Origin: Thalassospira profundimaris
Lineage (GTDB): Bacteria; Pseudomonadota; Alphaproteobacteria; Rhodospirillales; Thalassospiraceae
Reading direction: 5' to 3'
Length of the DNA stretch: 64,000 nucleotides
NCBI RefSeq assembly: GCF_003326755.1
Contig: NZ_JPWH01000012.1
Span: 91,501 to 155,500 of the forward strand
Part shown: positions 16,527 through 25,308 of the stretch, piece after piece
Numbering within the stretch: position 1 is the first letter of the stretch
How the letters are laid out: every line of letters begins with the position of its first letter
Made by a program: the position numbers and the translations under genes
The notes under the pieces: model-generated
Database searches by the model: none
Told to the model about the DNA's origin: nothing
The model's input: only the letters and a program-made list of their open reading frames with translations

Positions 16527-17417
16527 ATGGCGCAAATCGACGAAAAATTGGCAAATCTTGACCTGAACGGGTTGCGGGCGGAAATCGACGAGATCGACCG
16601 CGCCATGCACGACCTGATCATTCGCCGTACCCGTGTGGTGCAGGCGGTGGGTGCGTTCAAGGACCGGCAAATTGCCCAGGGCAGCAAAGTGCGTGTGCCC
16701 TATCGCCCGGCGCGCGAGGCGCGCATTATGCGCAATCTGGTGCGCAGCCATGAAGGCGCCTTTCCAAAAACCGCGTTGATCCAGATCTGGCGTGAACTGA
16801 TTGCCGCAGGCACCCGCCTGGAAGCGCCCTATACCGTCGCCCTGTGCCGCGATGCCGACGGGCAGGATTGCTGGGAACTCGCCCGCCTTAATTTTGGCTG
16901 CCTGAATGAAATTATCGAATTTGATACCCAGCTTGAGGCCATTCACGCCCTGGAAGAGGGACATGCGGCTGTCGGAGTGTTTCCCGCGCCGGTGCCGGGC
17001 GAAGGACATTCCTGGTGGCCGTTAATTGCGCCCGATAGTGCGGTGCGGGTGGTGTCCAAGCTGCCCTTTGGCGGCCGCCCGGTCGGGCGTGGTGAGGATA
17101 CCGAAGGCTTTGTTCTGGCCGCGATCGAGCTTGAAGAAAGTGGTGATGACCGCACTCTGTTTGTCGTAAAGGTGGAACAGCACGGTGATGAAGCCAGCTT
17201 GCGCAAAAATTTTGCCAAAGCCAGCCCCGGTTCGGCAATCCTTGGCGTTTTTGCGCCCGAGGGCGAAAGTCACGCTTTTGTTCTTGTTGATGTGCCGGGA
17301 TTCCTTTGTAATCAGGGCGAAAATTTTAAACGCACCCTTTTGGATTACGGTTTGAAATGTGGTGATGTGCGGGTATTGGGGGCCTATGGCGTACCCATTC
17401 CTGCCGACGAAATGTAA
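16527..17417 (+). CDS. Chorismate mutase (AroQ type) fused to a degenerate prephenate dehydratase-like region
   Basis: Rearranges chorismate to prephenate, precursor of Tyr and Phe. In the 296-residue protein, residues 10-100 are an AroQ helical domain (GLRAEIDEIDRAMHDLIIRRTRVV, then KVRVPYRPAREARIM). The remaining two thirds resemble in outline a prephenate dehydratase substrate fold (EAIHALEEGHAAVGVFPAP) and an ACT-like end (FVVKVEQHGDEAS), but lack the dehydratase Thr-Arg-Phe motif, so I infer a regulatory or inactive region. The ATG at 16527 fits the domain start. hisC and tyrA follow, giving a chorismate-to-tyrosine operon. Confidence 0.82.
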   Translation: MAQIDEKLANLDLNGLRAEIDEIDRAMHDLIIRRTRVVQAVGAFKDRQIAQGSKVRVPYRPAREARIMRNLVRSHEGAFPKTALIQIWRELIAAGTRLEAPYTVALCRDADGQDCWELARLNFGCLNEIIEFDTQLEAIHALEEGHAAVGVFPAPVPGEGHSWWPLIAPDSAVRVVSKLPFGGRPVGRGEDTEGFVLAAIELEESGDDRTLFVVKVEQHGDEASLRKNFAKASPGSAILGVFAPEGESHAFVLVDVPGFLCNQGENFKRTLLDYGLKCGDVRVLGAYGVPIPADEM

Positions 17418-17453
17418 CGACCATACGACACTTTCCCCAGGGAGTTTCCAGTT

Positions 17454-18551
17454 ATGACTGCGCCCACCCCCCGTCCCGGTATTCTTGATATTGCCCCTTA
17501 TGTTGGCGGTAAATCCAGCTCTGCGGGTGCGGCCCGCGTGATCAAGCTTTCGTCAAACGAAGGCGCGCTTGGCCCCAGCCCCAAGGCTGTTGAGGCATTG
17601 CAGAAATCGGCGGCCAAACTGCATCGATATCCCGATGGCGGGTGCGACCTGTTGCGTGCCAAACTGGCCGAAAAATATGATCTGGAATTTGACCAGATCG
17701 TGTGTGGTGCGGGTTCTGACGAACTGATCACGCTTTTGATCCGCGCCTATGCCGGGCCGGGCGACGAGGTGCTTTATTCGCAGCATGGCTTTTTGATGTA
17801 TCCCATCGCGGCCAAGGGTGTGGGGGCGGTGCCGGTAACGGCGGCCGAAACCAACATGACCACCAGTGTCGATGCCATCCTGGCCGCCGTGACCGAAAAA
17901 ACCAAAATCGTGTTCGTCGCCAACCCCAACAACCCGACGGGTACCTATATTACCTCGTCCGAGGTTGCACGCCTGCGCGAGGGCCTGCGCGAAGACATCG
18001 TGCTGGTGGTGGATGCCGCCTATGCCGAATTCATGACCGGCCAGGAAGATTATACCGCCGGGGCCGAACTGGTGGCGGCGGGTAACAATACCGTCATGAC
18101 GCGCACCTTCTCCAAGATTTATGGTCTGGGCGGGATCCGTCTGGGCTGGTGTTATGCGCCGCCTGCCATTGCCGATGTGCTGCAGCGTTTGCGCAACCCG
18201 TTCAATGTCGGTTTGCCCTCGCAGGAAGCCGGTGTTGCCGCCCTTGAGGACGATGATTTTGTTGATGCCTGCGTGCGCCACAATGCGGAAACCCGCGAAT
18301 GGTTCCGCGAGGAAATCAACAAACTTTCGGACCTTAAGGCGCATCCGTCCTATGGCAACTTCGTGCTGGTTGAATTCTCGCAGGTTGACGGCAAAAACGC
18401 CGATGCCGCGAATGAATTCATGATGGCGCGTGGGGTGATCCCGCGCAAAATCGGGGCTTATGGCCTGCCGCAAATGTTGCGTATTTCCATCGGCACCCAG
18501 GAAGAAATGCAGATCTGTCTGCAGACAATTAAAGATTTTATAGCGAATTAA
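17454..18551 (+). CDS. hisC: Histidinol-phosphate / aromatic aminotransferase HisC
   Basis: PLP-dependent class I/II aminotransferase of 365 residues. The PLP Lys is K221 in TRTFSKIYGLGGIRLGW; other family marks are LSSNEGALGPSP, GAGSDELI, ANPNNPTGTY and VVDAAYAEF. HisC enzymes of this class often transaminate both imidazole-acetol phosphate and aromatic keto acids. The position between chorismate mutase and tyrA, one base before the tyrA start, suggests that it acts on prephenate or hydroxyphenylpyruvate as well as in histidine synthesis; the dual role is inferred. Confidence 0.92.
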   Translation: MTAPTPRPGILDIAPYVGGKSSSAGAARVIKLSSNEGALGPSPKAVEALQKSAAKLHRYPDGGCDLLRAKLAEKYDLEFDQIVCGAGSDELITLLIRAYAGPGDEVLYSQHGFLMYPIAAKGVGAVPVTAAETNMTTSVDAILAAVTEKTKIVFVANPNNPTGTYITSSEVARLREGLREDIVLVVDAAYAEFMTGQEDYTAGAELVAAGNNTVMTRTFSKIYGLGGIRLGWCYAPPAIADVLQRLRNPFNVGLPSQEAGVAALEDDDFVDACVRHNAETREWFREEINKLSDLKAHPSYGNFVLVEFSQVDGKNADAANEFMMARGVIPRKIGAYGLPQMLRISIGTQEEMQICLQTIKDFIAN

Positions 18552-18552
18552 A

Positions 18553-19554
18553 ATGACCAGTTCCGTATCGACGACCCCGCTGTTTGACAAAGTTGCATTC
18601 ATTGGCATGGGCCTTATTGGTTCCTCTCTGGCGCGCCGCATGATCCGCGACGGCCTTGCAGGCTCCATTAGCTGTGCCGTGCGTTCCGAAGCCACCCGTG
18701 ACCGGGTTCTGGAACTTGGCATTGCCAATTATGCCTATTGCGACATTGCTTCAGCTGTCGAAGACGCGGACCTTGTCATGCTGTGTGTGCCGGTCGGGGT
18801 GAATGAAACCGTCGGCGCACAATTGGCAGGCCACTTGAAACCGGGCTGCATCGTTTCGGATGTGGGTTCGGTCAAGCAGGCGGTTATTCGCGATATTGCC
18901 CCGCATCTGGGTGAAGGGGTGCATTTCGTGCCCGGCCATCCGCTGGCCGGGACGGAGCATTCCGGCCCCGATGCGGGCTTTCCTGAATTGTTTGAAGGCC
19001 GCTGGTGTATCTTAACCCCCATCCCCGGTGTACCAGATGCGGCCAATGCCAAAGTTCAGGCCCTGTGGGAAGCCTGCGGGATGCGCGTTGAATGTATGGA
19101 TGCCGATCATCACGACCGTATTTTGGGCATTACCTCGCATTTGCCGCACCTGATTGCTTATACCATTGTTGGCACGGCAACCGACCTTGAAGATGCGATG
19201 CGTCAGGAAGTGATCAAGTTTTCCGCATCGGGTTTTCGCGATTTCACCCGTATCGCCGCGTCCGACCCGACCATGTGGCGCGACGTGTTTTTAAACAATC
19301 GCGAAGCGGTGCTGGAAGTTCTGGGGCGTTTTCAGGAAGATTTGATGGCGCTTCAGCGGGCCATTCGCTGGGGCGAGGGCGACAAGCTGTTTGATCTGTT
19401 TTCGCGCACCCGCGAAATTCGCCGCGGCATTGTTGATGCCGGGCAGTATTTCACCAATTTCTCGGCCGAGGGTGAAGACCGCCAGGCGGATCAGACGGGT
19501 AGCAAAAAAACGGGCGATGCAGGCGCAAAGCCCGCTCCTGTTTCCAGTCAATAG
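18553..19554 (+). CDS. tyrA: Prephenate/arogenate dehydrogenase TyrA
   Basis: NAD(P)-dependent oxidative decarboxylation of prephenate or arogenate toward tyrosine. The 333-residue protein has the nucleotide-binding motif VAFIGMGLIGSSLARR, the catalytic region FVPGHPLAGTEHSG and the second conserved HLPHLIAY, followed by the helical dimerisation part. The last 25 residues are a Lys/Ala/Gly-rich tail with no fold. There is no ACT domain, so feedback control by tyrosine would be at the active site if present. It is separated from hisC by one base and is presumably translationally coupled. Confidence 0.94.
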   Translation: MTSSVSTTPLFDKVAFIGMGLIGSSLARRMIRDGLAGSISCAVRSEATRDRVLELGIANYAYCDIASAVEDADLVMLCVPVGVNETVGAQLAGHLKPGCIVSDVGSVKQAVIRDIAPHLGEGVHFVPGHPLAGTEHSGPDAGFPELFEGRWCILTPIPGVPDAANAKVQALWEACGMRVECMDADHHDRILGITSHLPHLIAYTIVGTATDLEDAMRQEVIKFSASGFRDFTRIAASDPTMWRDVFLNNREAVLEVLGRFQEDLMALQRAIRWGEGDKLFDLFSRTREIRRGIVDAGQYFTNFSAEGEDRQADQTGSKKTGDAGAKPAPVSSQ

Positions 19555-19660
19555 GATGAGGCACTGGCGGCGCGTTGCTTGCCGGTATTTCTACGGGGTG
19601 GTTCGCGGGCCAGGTTTGTGCACCTCACTTTTTAAAAACGTCGTCTGATATGTAGTCCGG

Positions 19661-19688
19661 AACCGGGGGAAGTCTTCTGCCCGGTTTT
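19661..19688 (+). terminator. Weak terminator-like hairpin after tyrA
   Basis: AACCGGG (19661-19667) and CCCGGTT (19680-19686) pair over 7 bp and are followed by only two further T residues. It lies between tyrA and the transporter gene and may partly separate them. Confidence 0.3.
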
Positions 19689-19721
19689 GGCCCTGGCGAG
19701 ATATTCCAGCAGGATTGTGTT

Positions 19722-20618
19722 ATGGCATTTGCCAAAAACGTTTCCAGTCATCCGGCTTTTGCCCGCTTCATGCCATTTGTCTTTGTGTTCCTCTGGAGCA
19801 CGGGATTCATCGGTGCGAAATTTGGTCTGCCTTATGCGGAACCGTTTGTCTTTTTGTTCACGCGGTTTCTGATTGTTATTGTCGTCATGGTGCCGGTGGT
19901 ATGGGTGATGGGGGCAAAATGGCCCGCACGCCTGCGTGACGTCCTGCATATCGCTGTTGCCGGGATGCTGGTGCATGGCATTTATCTGGGTGGGGTCTTT
20001 GCCGCCATTGCCCAGGGGCTGCCAGCCGGTTTGTCTGCTCTTATTGTGGGGATGCAGCCGGTTTTAACGGCCTCGGTCGTTGGGGCGCTTTTGGGGGAAC
20101 ATGTGACCCGTCGGCAATGGATGGGGCTGGCTTTGGGGCTGGTCGGTGTCGGGCTGGTGCTGGGCCCCAAAATTGGCGGTGGGTCGGGCATAACGCCGCT
20201 GGGTATTTTGCTGGCGGTCGGGGCGCTGTTGGGCATGACGGCGGGCACACTGTATCAAAAACGGTTTTGCACCGGCATGGATTTGCGGACCGGAACCGTT
20301 ATTCAATATTGTGCCGCGAGCATGACCGTCGGTCTCTTTGCGCTGTTGTCGGGGGAAAGTTTCCATATCGACTGGACGATGGAATTTGTGCTGGTCATGG
20401 CCTGGCTGGTGCTGGTTTTGTCGATTGGCGCGATCATGCTGTTGATGGTCTTGATCAAACAGGGCGAAGCCACCCGCGTTGCCAGCATGTTTTATCTGGT
20501 GCCGCCAACGGCGGCCTCGCTGGCGTGGTTGCTGTTTGATGAACATATCGGCTTTATGGGGCTGGCCGGTTTTGCCGTGGCGGCACTGGGGGTGGCATTG
20601 GTAATGGCAAAGCGTTAG
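19722..20618 (+). CDS. DMT-superfamily (EamA) transporter
   Basis: Inner-membrane permease of 298 residues with ten hydrophobic segments in two EamA repeats. The first repeat opens with FVFLWSTGFIGAKFGLPYAEPF and the second ends with LAWLLFDEHIGFMGLAGFAVAALGV, both typical. Proteins of this kind mostly export amino acids or other small metabolites, but the substrate cannot be read here. It starts at an ATG with AGGA eight bases upstream. A second, only distantly similar DMT transporter follows after the ChaC-like gene. Confidence 0.88.
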   Translation: MAFAKNVSSHPAFARFMPFVFVFLWSTGFIGAKFGLPYAEPFVFLFTRFLIVIVVMVPVVWVMGAKWPARLRDVLHIAVAGMLVHGIYLGGVFAAIAQGLPAGLSALIVGMQPVLTASVVGALLGEHVTRRQWMGLALGLVGVGLVLGPKIGGGSGITPLGILLAVGALLGMTAGTLYQKRFCTGMDLRTGTVIQYCAASMTVGLFALLSGESFHIDWTMEFVLVMAWLVLVLSIGAIMLLMVLIKQGEATRVASMFYLVPPTAASLAWLLFDEHIGFMGLAGFAVAALGVALVMAKR

Positions 20619-20684
20619 GTTGCAGGTATCAAACATTTTTTGGAACCTTTCAAACGCGGCCAGACCAGCAGCGGGGAAAACCAG

Positions 20685-21260
20685 TTGGCAGACGAAACAC
20701 AGATACAAAATCAGGAAAAATGGGTTTTTGGCTATGGCTCGCTGTTATGGCGGCCGGGCTTTGATTTTGTCGAACGTGCGCGTGCCCTGCTGCGGGGGTA
20801 TCACCGGTCTTTTTGTATTTATTCGCATCATTATCGTGGCACGCCGGAAAATCCGGGGCTGGTCCTGGGCCTGAATGCCGGGGGCGAATGTGTGGGCAAT
20901 GCCTTTCGCATCGCACCGGAAAAATGGCCCGAGGTCAAAGCCTATCTGGATGAACGCGAATTGGTGACAAACACCTATATCCCCGCCGATGTCGAGGTGG
21001 AACTGGCCGATGGCCGCCATGTGATTGCGCATACCTATGTCGCCGATCCCACCCATCAGCAATATGCGGGAAACCTGCCGGTGCGCGAGGCGGTGGAAAT
21101 TATCGTTGCCGCGCATGGCAGTGTTGGCCCAAATCTGGAATATCTGGAAAATACGGTTCATCATCTGGACATGATGGGCATTGTTGACCCGCCCCTGCAT
21201 GACCTGATGGATCTGGTGCGCCGTGAATATGGCGAACTGAATATGGGGGCCGGTATCTGA
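20685..21260 (+). CDS. ChaC-like gamma-glutamylcyclotransferase
   Basis: Predicted to cleave gamma-glutamyl peptides such as glutathione, releasing 5-oxoproline. From the TTG at 20685 the protein has 191 residues, opening with WVFGYGSLLWRPGFDF, the substrate-binding GYGSL loop of the family. A conserved acidic stretch YLDERELVTNTY holds the likely catalytic Glu, and AHTYVADP and NLEYLENTVHHL are also ChaC-like. GGGGA sits eight bases before this TTG, which decided the start; another TTG at 20640 lacks a ribosome site. It lies between two DMT exporters. Confidence 0.85.
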   Translation: MADETQIQNQEKWVFGYGSLLWRPGFDFVERARALLRGYHRSFCIYSHHYRGTPENPGLVLGLNAGGECVGNAFRIAPEKWPEVKAYLDERELVTNTYIPADVEVELADGRHVIAHTYVADPTHQQYAGNLPVREAVEIIVAAHGSVGPNLEYLENTVHHLDMMGIVDPPLHDLMDLVRREYGELNMGAGI

Positions 21261-21358
21261 TCGGTCCCGGATGGCGGGACAGCAGCGGCACAATAAACAA
21301 ACCCGGACTGACGGGGAGACACCCGAAAATATAGTTTCCGGGAAAATTGGGGGACGGA

Positions 21359-22312
21359 ATGTCACACGTTACGACAGCAACGGGCAAGGCCGGGGGCGTT
21401 CCCGTTATTGCCTATATCCTGCTTATTGCCTGTGCCTTGATGTGGGGGTCAAACCATGTGGTGGCACGTGGGGTCAATGCCAGCGTACCTTTGCCAGCCC
21501 TGGCTTTTTGGCGCTGGATGGTGGCCTTGCTGTTGTTAACGCCGGTTTGCCTGCATCATTTACGCCGGGATTGGGCCGTGTTGTGGCAAAACTGGAAAAT
21601 CATTTTTCTGATCGGCACGACCGGGACTTTCCTGTTTACCATTGCCATTTATCTGGCGGCCTATAACACCACGGCGGTCAATACCGGCCTTTTGAATGCC
21701 ACCACCCCGATTTGGGTATTGTTGTTTGCCGCCCTGTTAACGGCCGATAAACCGCGTTTGCAGCAATGGGTTGGCGTTCTTGTCGCGGGCTTGGGCACGG
21801 CGGTGATTATTGCCAAGGGCGATATTAACGTCTTGTTGCAAATGAATTTTGTGTCGGGGGATTTATTCGCCCTGATTTCGGCCATGATCTGGGCGGCCTA
21901 TTCCATGTTGCTGAAATATGCCCCGCGCGGCATTCATCCATTCAGTCTTATTTTCGGCTCTATCATGGTGGGGATGCTCTATCTGACCCCGATTTATCTT
22001 TGGAGCATTCTGATTAATGGCGACCCCTATTTTACCTGGCAGAACCCGGCCTGGCCGGACATGGTGAAAATTGCCTATATTGGCGCGGGGCCTGCCTTTT
22101 TGGGGTATTTGTTCTGGAATCGCGGGGTTGGCATGGTGGGCGCGGCCAATGCCGGGGTGTTTTTGTATCTGATGCCCGCCTTTGCCAGTGTTTTGGCCGT
22201 TATTTTCCTGGGCGAGGAATTGCACCTGTATCATCTGGGCGGCATTGCCCTGATCGCGGTAGGTATTTGGCGCGCCACCCGGCGGGTTGCGGTACCTGCA
22301 CCGGCAAAATAG
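21359..22312 (+). CDS. DMT-superfamily (EamA) transporter
   Basis: Second ten-helix EamA-type permease in this stretch, 317 residues. The first repeat begins after about 15 hydrophilic residues with LLIACALMWGSNHVVARGV, and the second contains ISAMIWAAYSMLLKYAPRG. The usual charged loops and the C-terminal FLGEELHLYHLGGIALI are present. GGGGGACGGA overlaps the ribosome-site position before the ATG at 21359. Substrate unknown. It converges on plsC with a strong hairpin between them. Confidence 0.87.
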   Translation: MSHVTTATGKAGGVPVIAYILLIACALMWGSNHVVARGVNASVPLPALAFWRWMVALLLLTPVCLHHLRRDWAVLWQNWKIIFLIGTTGTFLFTIAIYLAAYNTTAVNTGLLNATTPIWVLLFAALLTADKPRLQQWVGVLVAGLGTAVIIAKGDINVLLQMNFVSGDLFALISAMIWAAYSMLLKYAPRGIHPFSLIFGSIMVGMLYLTPIYLWSILINGDPYFTWQNPAWPDMVKIAYIGAGPAFLGYLFWNRGVGMVGAANAGVFLYLMPAFASVLAVIFLGEELHLYHLGGIALIAVGIWRATRRVAVPAPAK

Positions 22313-22364
22313 CTGGCGTTTGCATGGCCGTTGCTTGGCGTTCTGGTCGGAAATAAAATGATAA

Positions 22365-22395
22365 AAAGGCCGGTCAGGGGGGCTGACCGGCCTTT
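22365..22395. terminator. Bidirectional terminator between DMT gene and plsC
   Basis: A perfect 13-bp stem (22365-22377 with 22383-22395) around GGGGG separates the convergent genes. The minus-strand tail is TTTTTATCATTTTATTT and is the better one, so it mainly ends plsC transcription. Confidence 0.75.
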
Positions 22396-22417
22396 GCGGC
22401 ATCTGGTTCGGGATGTT

Positions 22418-23230
22418 TTATGCCGTGCTGTGATCGCGGGCGTCTTTGCCGGTGTTTGGCCCGGCACCCTCATCAATGCCCGGTGTGGGCGGTGGGGCAG
22501 GCAGGTTGAATTCGGTTTGCGCCAGTTTTTCCAGCTCGCGGGTGCGTTCGTCAATCCGGCGTTTGATTTCACGCATGAATGTTTTGCGATCCAGGCCCGG
22601 TTCCATCGGCGGCAGATATTCCAGTGTCACCTTGCCGCTATATTTCATAAATTTTGCCCGCCCCCAGAACATGCCGGAATTCAGGGCAACCGGAATCATC
22701 GGAACATTGGGGAATGCCTTGTAAAGGGCATAAACCCCCGGATGATAAGGGCGGTCCGAACCCGGCGGCGTGCGTGTGCCCTCGGGAAAAATCACGATCC
22801 TTGCATCGCGTTTCAGCGCACCTTCCACGCCCTTGATCATGTCCTTCAGGGCCGATCCCCCGGCGGAACGGTCGACCGGGATCTGGCCGGAATATTTCAG
22901 AAAAAGCCCAAAGACAGGAATGCTGATCAGTTCCTTTTTCAGGATATAGGCCGGGTCATGCAGCAGGGTATGAAATGTCAGGGTTTCCCAGGCGGACTGG
23001 TGTTTGGAAACCAGAATGCACGGCCCCTCGGGCAGGTGCTGTTCGCCGAGCACGCGCGGTTCAAGTTTGACTGTAATTTTCAGCAGCCACTGAACCCATT
23101 TGCACCAGAAACGCCCGGTTTTCTGGCCGATTTTGGGGCCAAAAAACAGGAAAGGCCATAACACCAGGCATTCAACTGCGGTGCCGCCAAAAAACAGGAT
23201 GTTGAAAATCAGGGCACGAAATGTGCTCAT
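22418..23230 (-). CDS. plsC: 1-acyl-sn-glycerol-3-phosphate acyltransferase (PlsC family)
   Basis: Membrane-associated acyltransferase of phospholipid synthesis, 270 residues. A hydrophobic N-terminal helix precedes the catalytic motif SKHQSAWET (His77, Glu82), which is H-x4-E rather than the usual H-x4-D; the other blocks are normal (IPVDRSAGG, IFPEGTRTPPG, MIPVALNSGMFWG). The C-terminus is Glu/Arg- then Pro/Gly-rich. AAAGGA lies seven bases before the start. Acceptor lipid is inferred from the family; an ornithine-lipid or lysophospholipid role is possible. Confidence 0.87.
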   Translation of the reverse strand: MSTFRALIFNILFFGGTAVECLVLWPFLFFGPKIGQKTGRFWCKWVQWLLKITVKLEPRVLGEQHLPEGPCILVSKHQSAWETLTFHTLLHDPAYILKKELISIPVFGLFLKYSGQIPVDRSAGGSALKDMIKGVEGALKRDARIVIFPEGTRTPPGSDRPYHPGVYALYKAFPNVPMIPVALNSGMFWGRAKFMKYSGKVTLEYLPPMEPGLDRKTFMREIKRRIDERTRELEKLAQTEFNLPAPPPTPGIDEGAGPNTGKDARDHSTA

Positions 23231-23339
23231 CTTTACGTCCTTTAAGCCAGATACATTGCGTCTTGGTCTTTTAGGGGGTTTTGCCGGTAATGTGAAACAA
23301 ATGCTTCATATCGGCGAAGCCGCCAAGGGCCGTGGCCGA

Positions 23340-24149
23340 TTATCCCCGGCCCGCCGCATTTAAGGGCTGCAGGGGCGCGGCATTTGCGTCGGGTGCCGCG
23401 GAGCGATCAGGCAGGCCAGCCGGGGCATTTGCCGGTGTCATCGGGGTGCCCGCCGATAACTGGCTGTCGTCTACCGGCATGTCGGGTGCGGGCGGCATAC
23501 TACGCCGTGTTGCGGGAAACCACTGAAGAATTTTGTTTCGCAAGGCCGCAAACAGATATTTGTTATATTCACTGGCAATCAGCGCGGCACTGCCAGGCCA
23601 GCGCCACCAGTCATCGATTTTGACATTTTCCGGGAAAACCGGGTGGGCCACAATCTCGACATCGGGCATCAGGTTATGAAATTCCAGCAAGGAACGCGGC
23701 ATATGGTAATTGGCCGTGACGATGCGCAGGCTGCGATAACCCTGTTTGTAAACCCAGGTTGCGGTTTCAATGGCATTGCCACGGGTATTTTCGGCGATAT
23801 GACCCAAAACGATGCAGCAGGCCACCAAATCGAGGTCCGCATTGCCGGCATTCAAAAGCTCGTCAACCTCCACCCCGCGATAGACACCTGAAATAAAAAG
23901 CTTTTTGGCCAGGTGTCGAGCCAGCAGGCGGCGGCCTTCACTTAACCGTTCGCTGCCCCCGGTCAGCACGACAATGGCATCGGTCTTTTGAAACGGATTG
24001 GCAACCCGGTCGGGAATTTGCGAGACAAACCAGAAAAAGCCGAATGACCAGATAACAGCCAGCATGATCAGCGTCGAAAACAGGAAACGCACGCGGCGTG
24101 ACCGACGACGATTCTGGATCGATCGGGGGGCAGTCCGTTTCTTTTTCAT
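23340..24149 (-). CDS. YdcF/SanA-like DUF218 membrane protein
   Basis: A 269-residue protein with a very basic N-terminus, one membrane helix (about residues 23-45), and a periplasmic DUF218 domain. Family marks are TDAIVVLTGGSERLSEG, IAENTRGNAIETATW and IVTANYHMPRSLLEF. The last 50 residues are Pro/Ala-rich and probably disordered. DUF218 proteins are linked to cell-envelope integrity; the biochemical role is unknown. It lies downstream of ftsEX on the same strand with 190 bases between, so a division or envelope role is plausible but not shown. Confidence 0.82.
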   Translation of the reverse strand: MKKKRTAPRSIQNRRRSRRVRFLFSTLIMLAVIWSFGFFWFVSQIPDRVANPFQKTDAIVVLTGGSERLSEGRRLLARHLAKKLFISGVYRGVEVDELLNAGNADLDLVACCIVLGHIAENTRGNAIETATWVYKQGYRSLRIVTANYHMPRSLLEFHNLMPDVEIVAHPVFPENVKIDDWWRWPGSAALIASEYNKYLFAALRNKILQWFPATRRSMPPAPDMPVDDSQLSAGTPMTPANAPAGLPDRSAAPDANAAPLQPLNAAGRG

Positions 24150-24339
24150 TCCGGTGTGCCTTTATCGGCGCCGGGACGCAGCCGCATCTTGGGTCTCCCG
24201 TAATTATTTGCAGGACACATCAGTGTCGCTAAAGCGCGGATGCGTATTTACGCATATTCTGGGTGGGGTTGTCTGGCAGGACCAGGCAGGTTTTCTGGCA
24301 AAGTTTAGAGGGTAAAATACCCTTAAATCAATGCTGTGC

Positions 24340-25242
24340 TTATAACATTTTTCGCAATACCCGAAGCACGGTGCGTTTTGCTGTTAACCAGGCCACAGCC
24401 GAAATTGCCACCGGCACCATCAGAACCAGAACAAAAAACAGCGGCAAATGAAGATTGTCTGGAATTTGCCATCCGGCGCGCAAGCCCAGATAGCCAATCA
24501 GGATCGAAACCGGCAGGGCGATGGCAATGCCAATCAGGCTGCCCAGAAACGCCAGCCGCATGGAATGGCGGGCAAATTGTTTGGCGATATAGCTGTCCGC
24601 CGCACCAATCAGATGCAAAAGCTCGATGATGGAGCGATGAATGGAAAGACCGGAGCGGGTGGCAAAAAACACCGACAGGACGGTTGCGGCAAACAAAACG
24701 CCAATGAGCGCGACCAGCGCCATTTCCACCGAGACGGCCACATCGCTGATGCGTTCTAGCCATATGCGATGATCATCCAGCACGGCCTCAGGCGCGGTGC
24801 GTGAAACGGTTGCTTCCAGCACGCTAAAATCAAAGCCGCTTTTGGGGGTGATTTCGATAATGCGGGGAATTGGCAGGTCGCTGATCATTTCATTGGGACC
24901 CAGCCACGGTTCGAGCAATTCTGCCATTTTATCGGGGCTAAGCTCGGCAATGCGGGCAATGCCCGGTTGGCCCGATACGGTATCAATAATGGATTGCACC
25001 CGTTTTTCCAGGGCTGCTTCACGGTCCTTGGGATCAAGTTGTGTCAGCCCGGTTGGCGGGACCTGAATGGTCAGGCTGCCATCAATCTGGCTGGCCCAGC
25101 GCCCCACGGTATCGTGCAGCACGGCAAGGCCGACAATGGAAAATGTCAGCAATGCCACCATCAGTGCAACGATACTGGGCAAAAACCGGCTTGAGGAATC
25201 GTTCTCAAGGGGCAAATGCGAAGGGCGTGAACGGAATGCCAT
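24340..25242 (-). CDS. ftsX: Cell division protein FtsX
   Basis: Membrane partner of FtsE that couples ATP hydrolysis to septal peptidoglycan hydrolases. The 300-residue protein has a short cytoplasmic N-terminus, a first helix (about 26-45), a periplasmic loop of roughly 110 residues (DKMAELLEPWLG, PRIIEIT), and three further helices in the C-terminal half with the FtsX/MacB-type core (HLIGAADSYIAKQFARHSM). ftsE lies 66 bases upstream on the same strand. Normal length. Confidence 0.88.
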   Translation of the reverse strand: MAFRSRPSHLPLENDSSSRFLPSIVALMVALLTFSIVGLAVLHDTVGRWASQIDGSLTIQVPPTGLTQLDPKDREAALEKRVQSIIDTVSGQPGIARIAELSPDKMAELLEPWLGPNEMISDLPIPRIIEITPKSGFDFSVLEATVSRTAPEAVLDDHRIWLERISDVAVSVEMALVALIGVLFAATVLSVFFATRSGLSIHRSIIELLHLIGAADSYIAKQFARHSMRLAFLGSLIGIAIALPVSILIGYLGLRAGWQIPDNLHLPLFFVLVLMVPVAISAVAWLTAKRTVLRVLRKML

Positions 25243-25308
25243 AATGCCTGGTTATATCCTGTTTTGGGTCTTTATCGGTTTGCGCCTGCGGGCGGGCGTT
25301 GTGTTGGT

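Noticed and set aside
22331..23161. 276-codon plus-strand open frame opposite plsC
   Set aside because: Opposite strand of the clearly identified plsC; crosses the terminator end and lacks domains.
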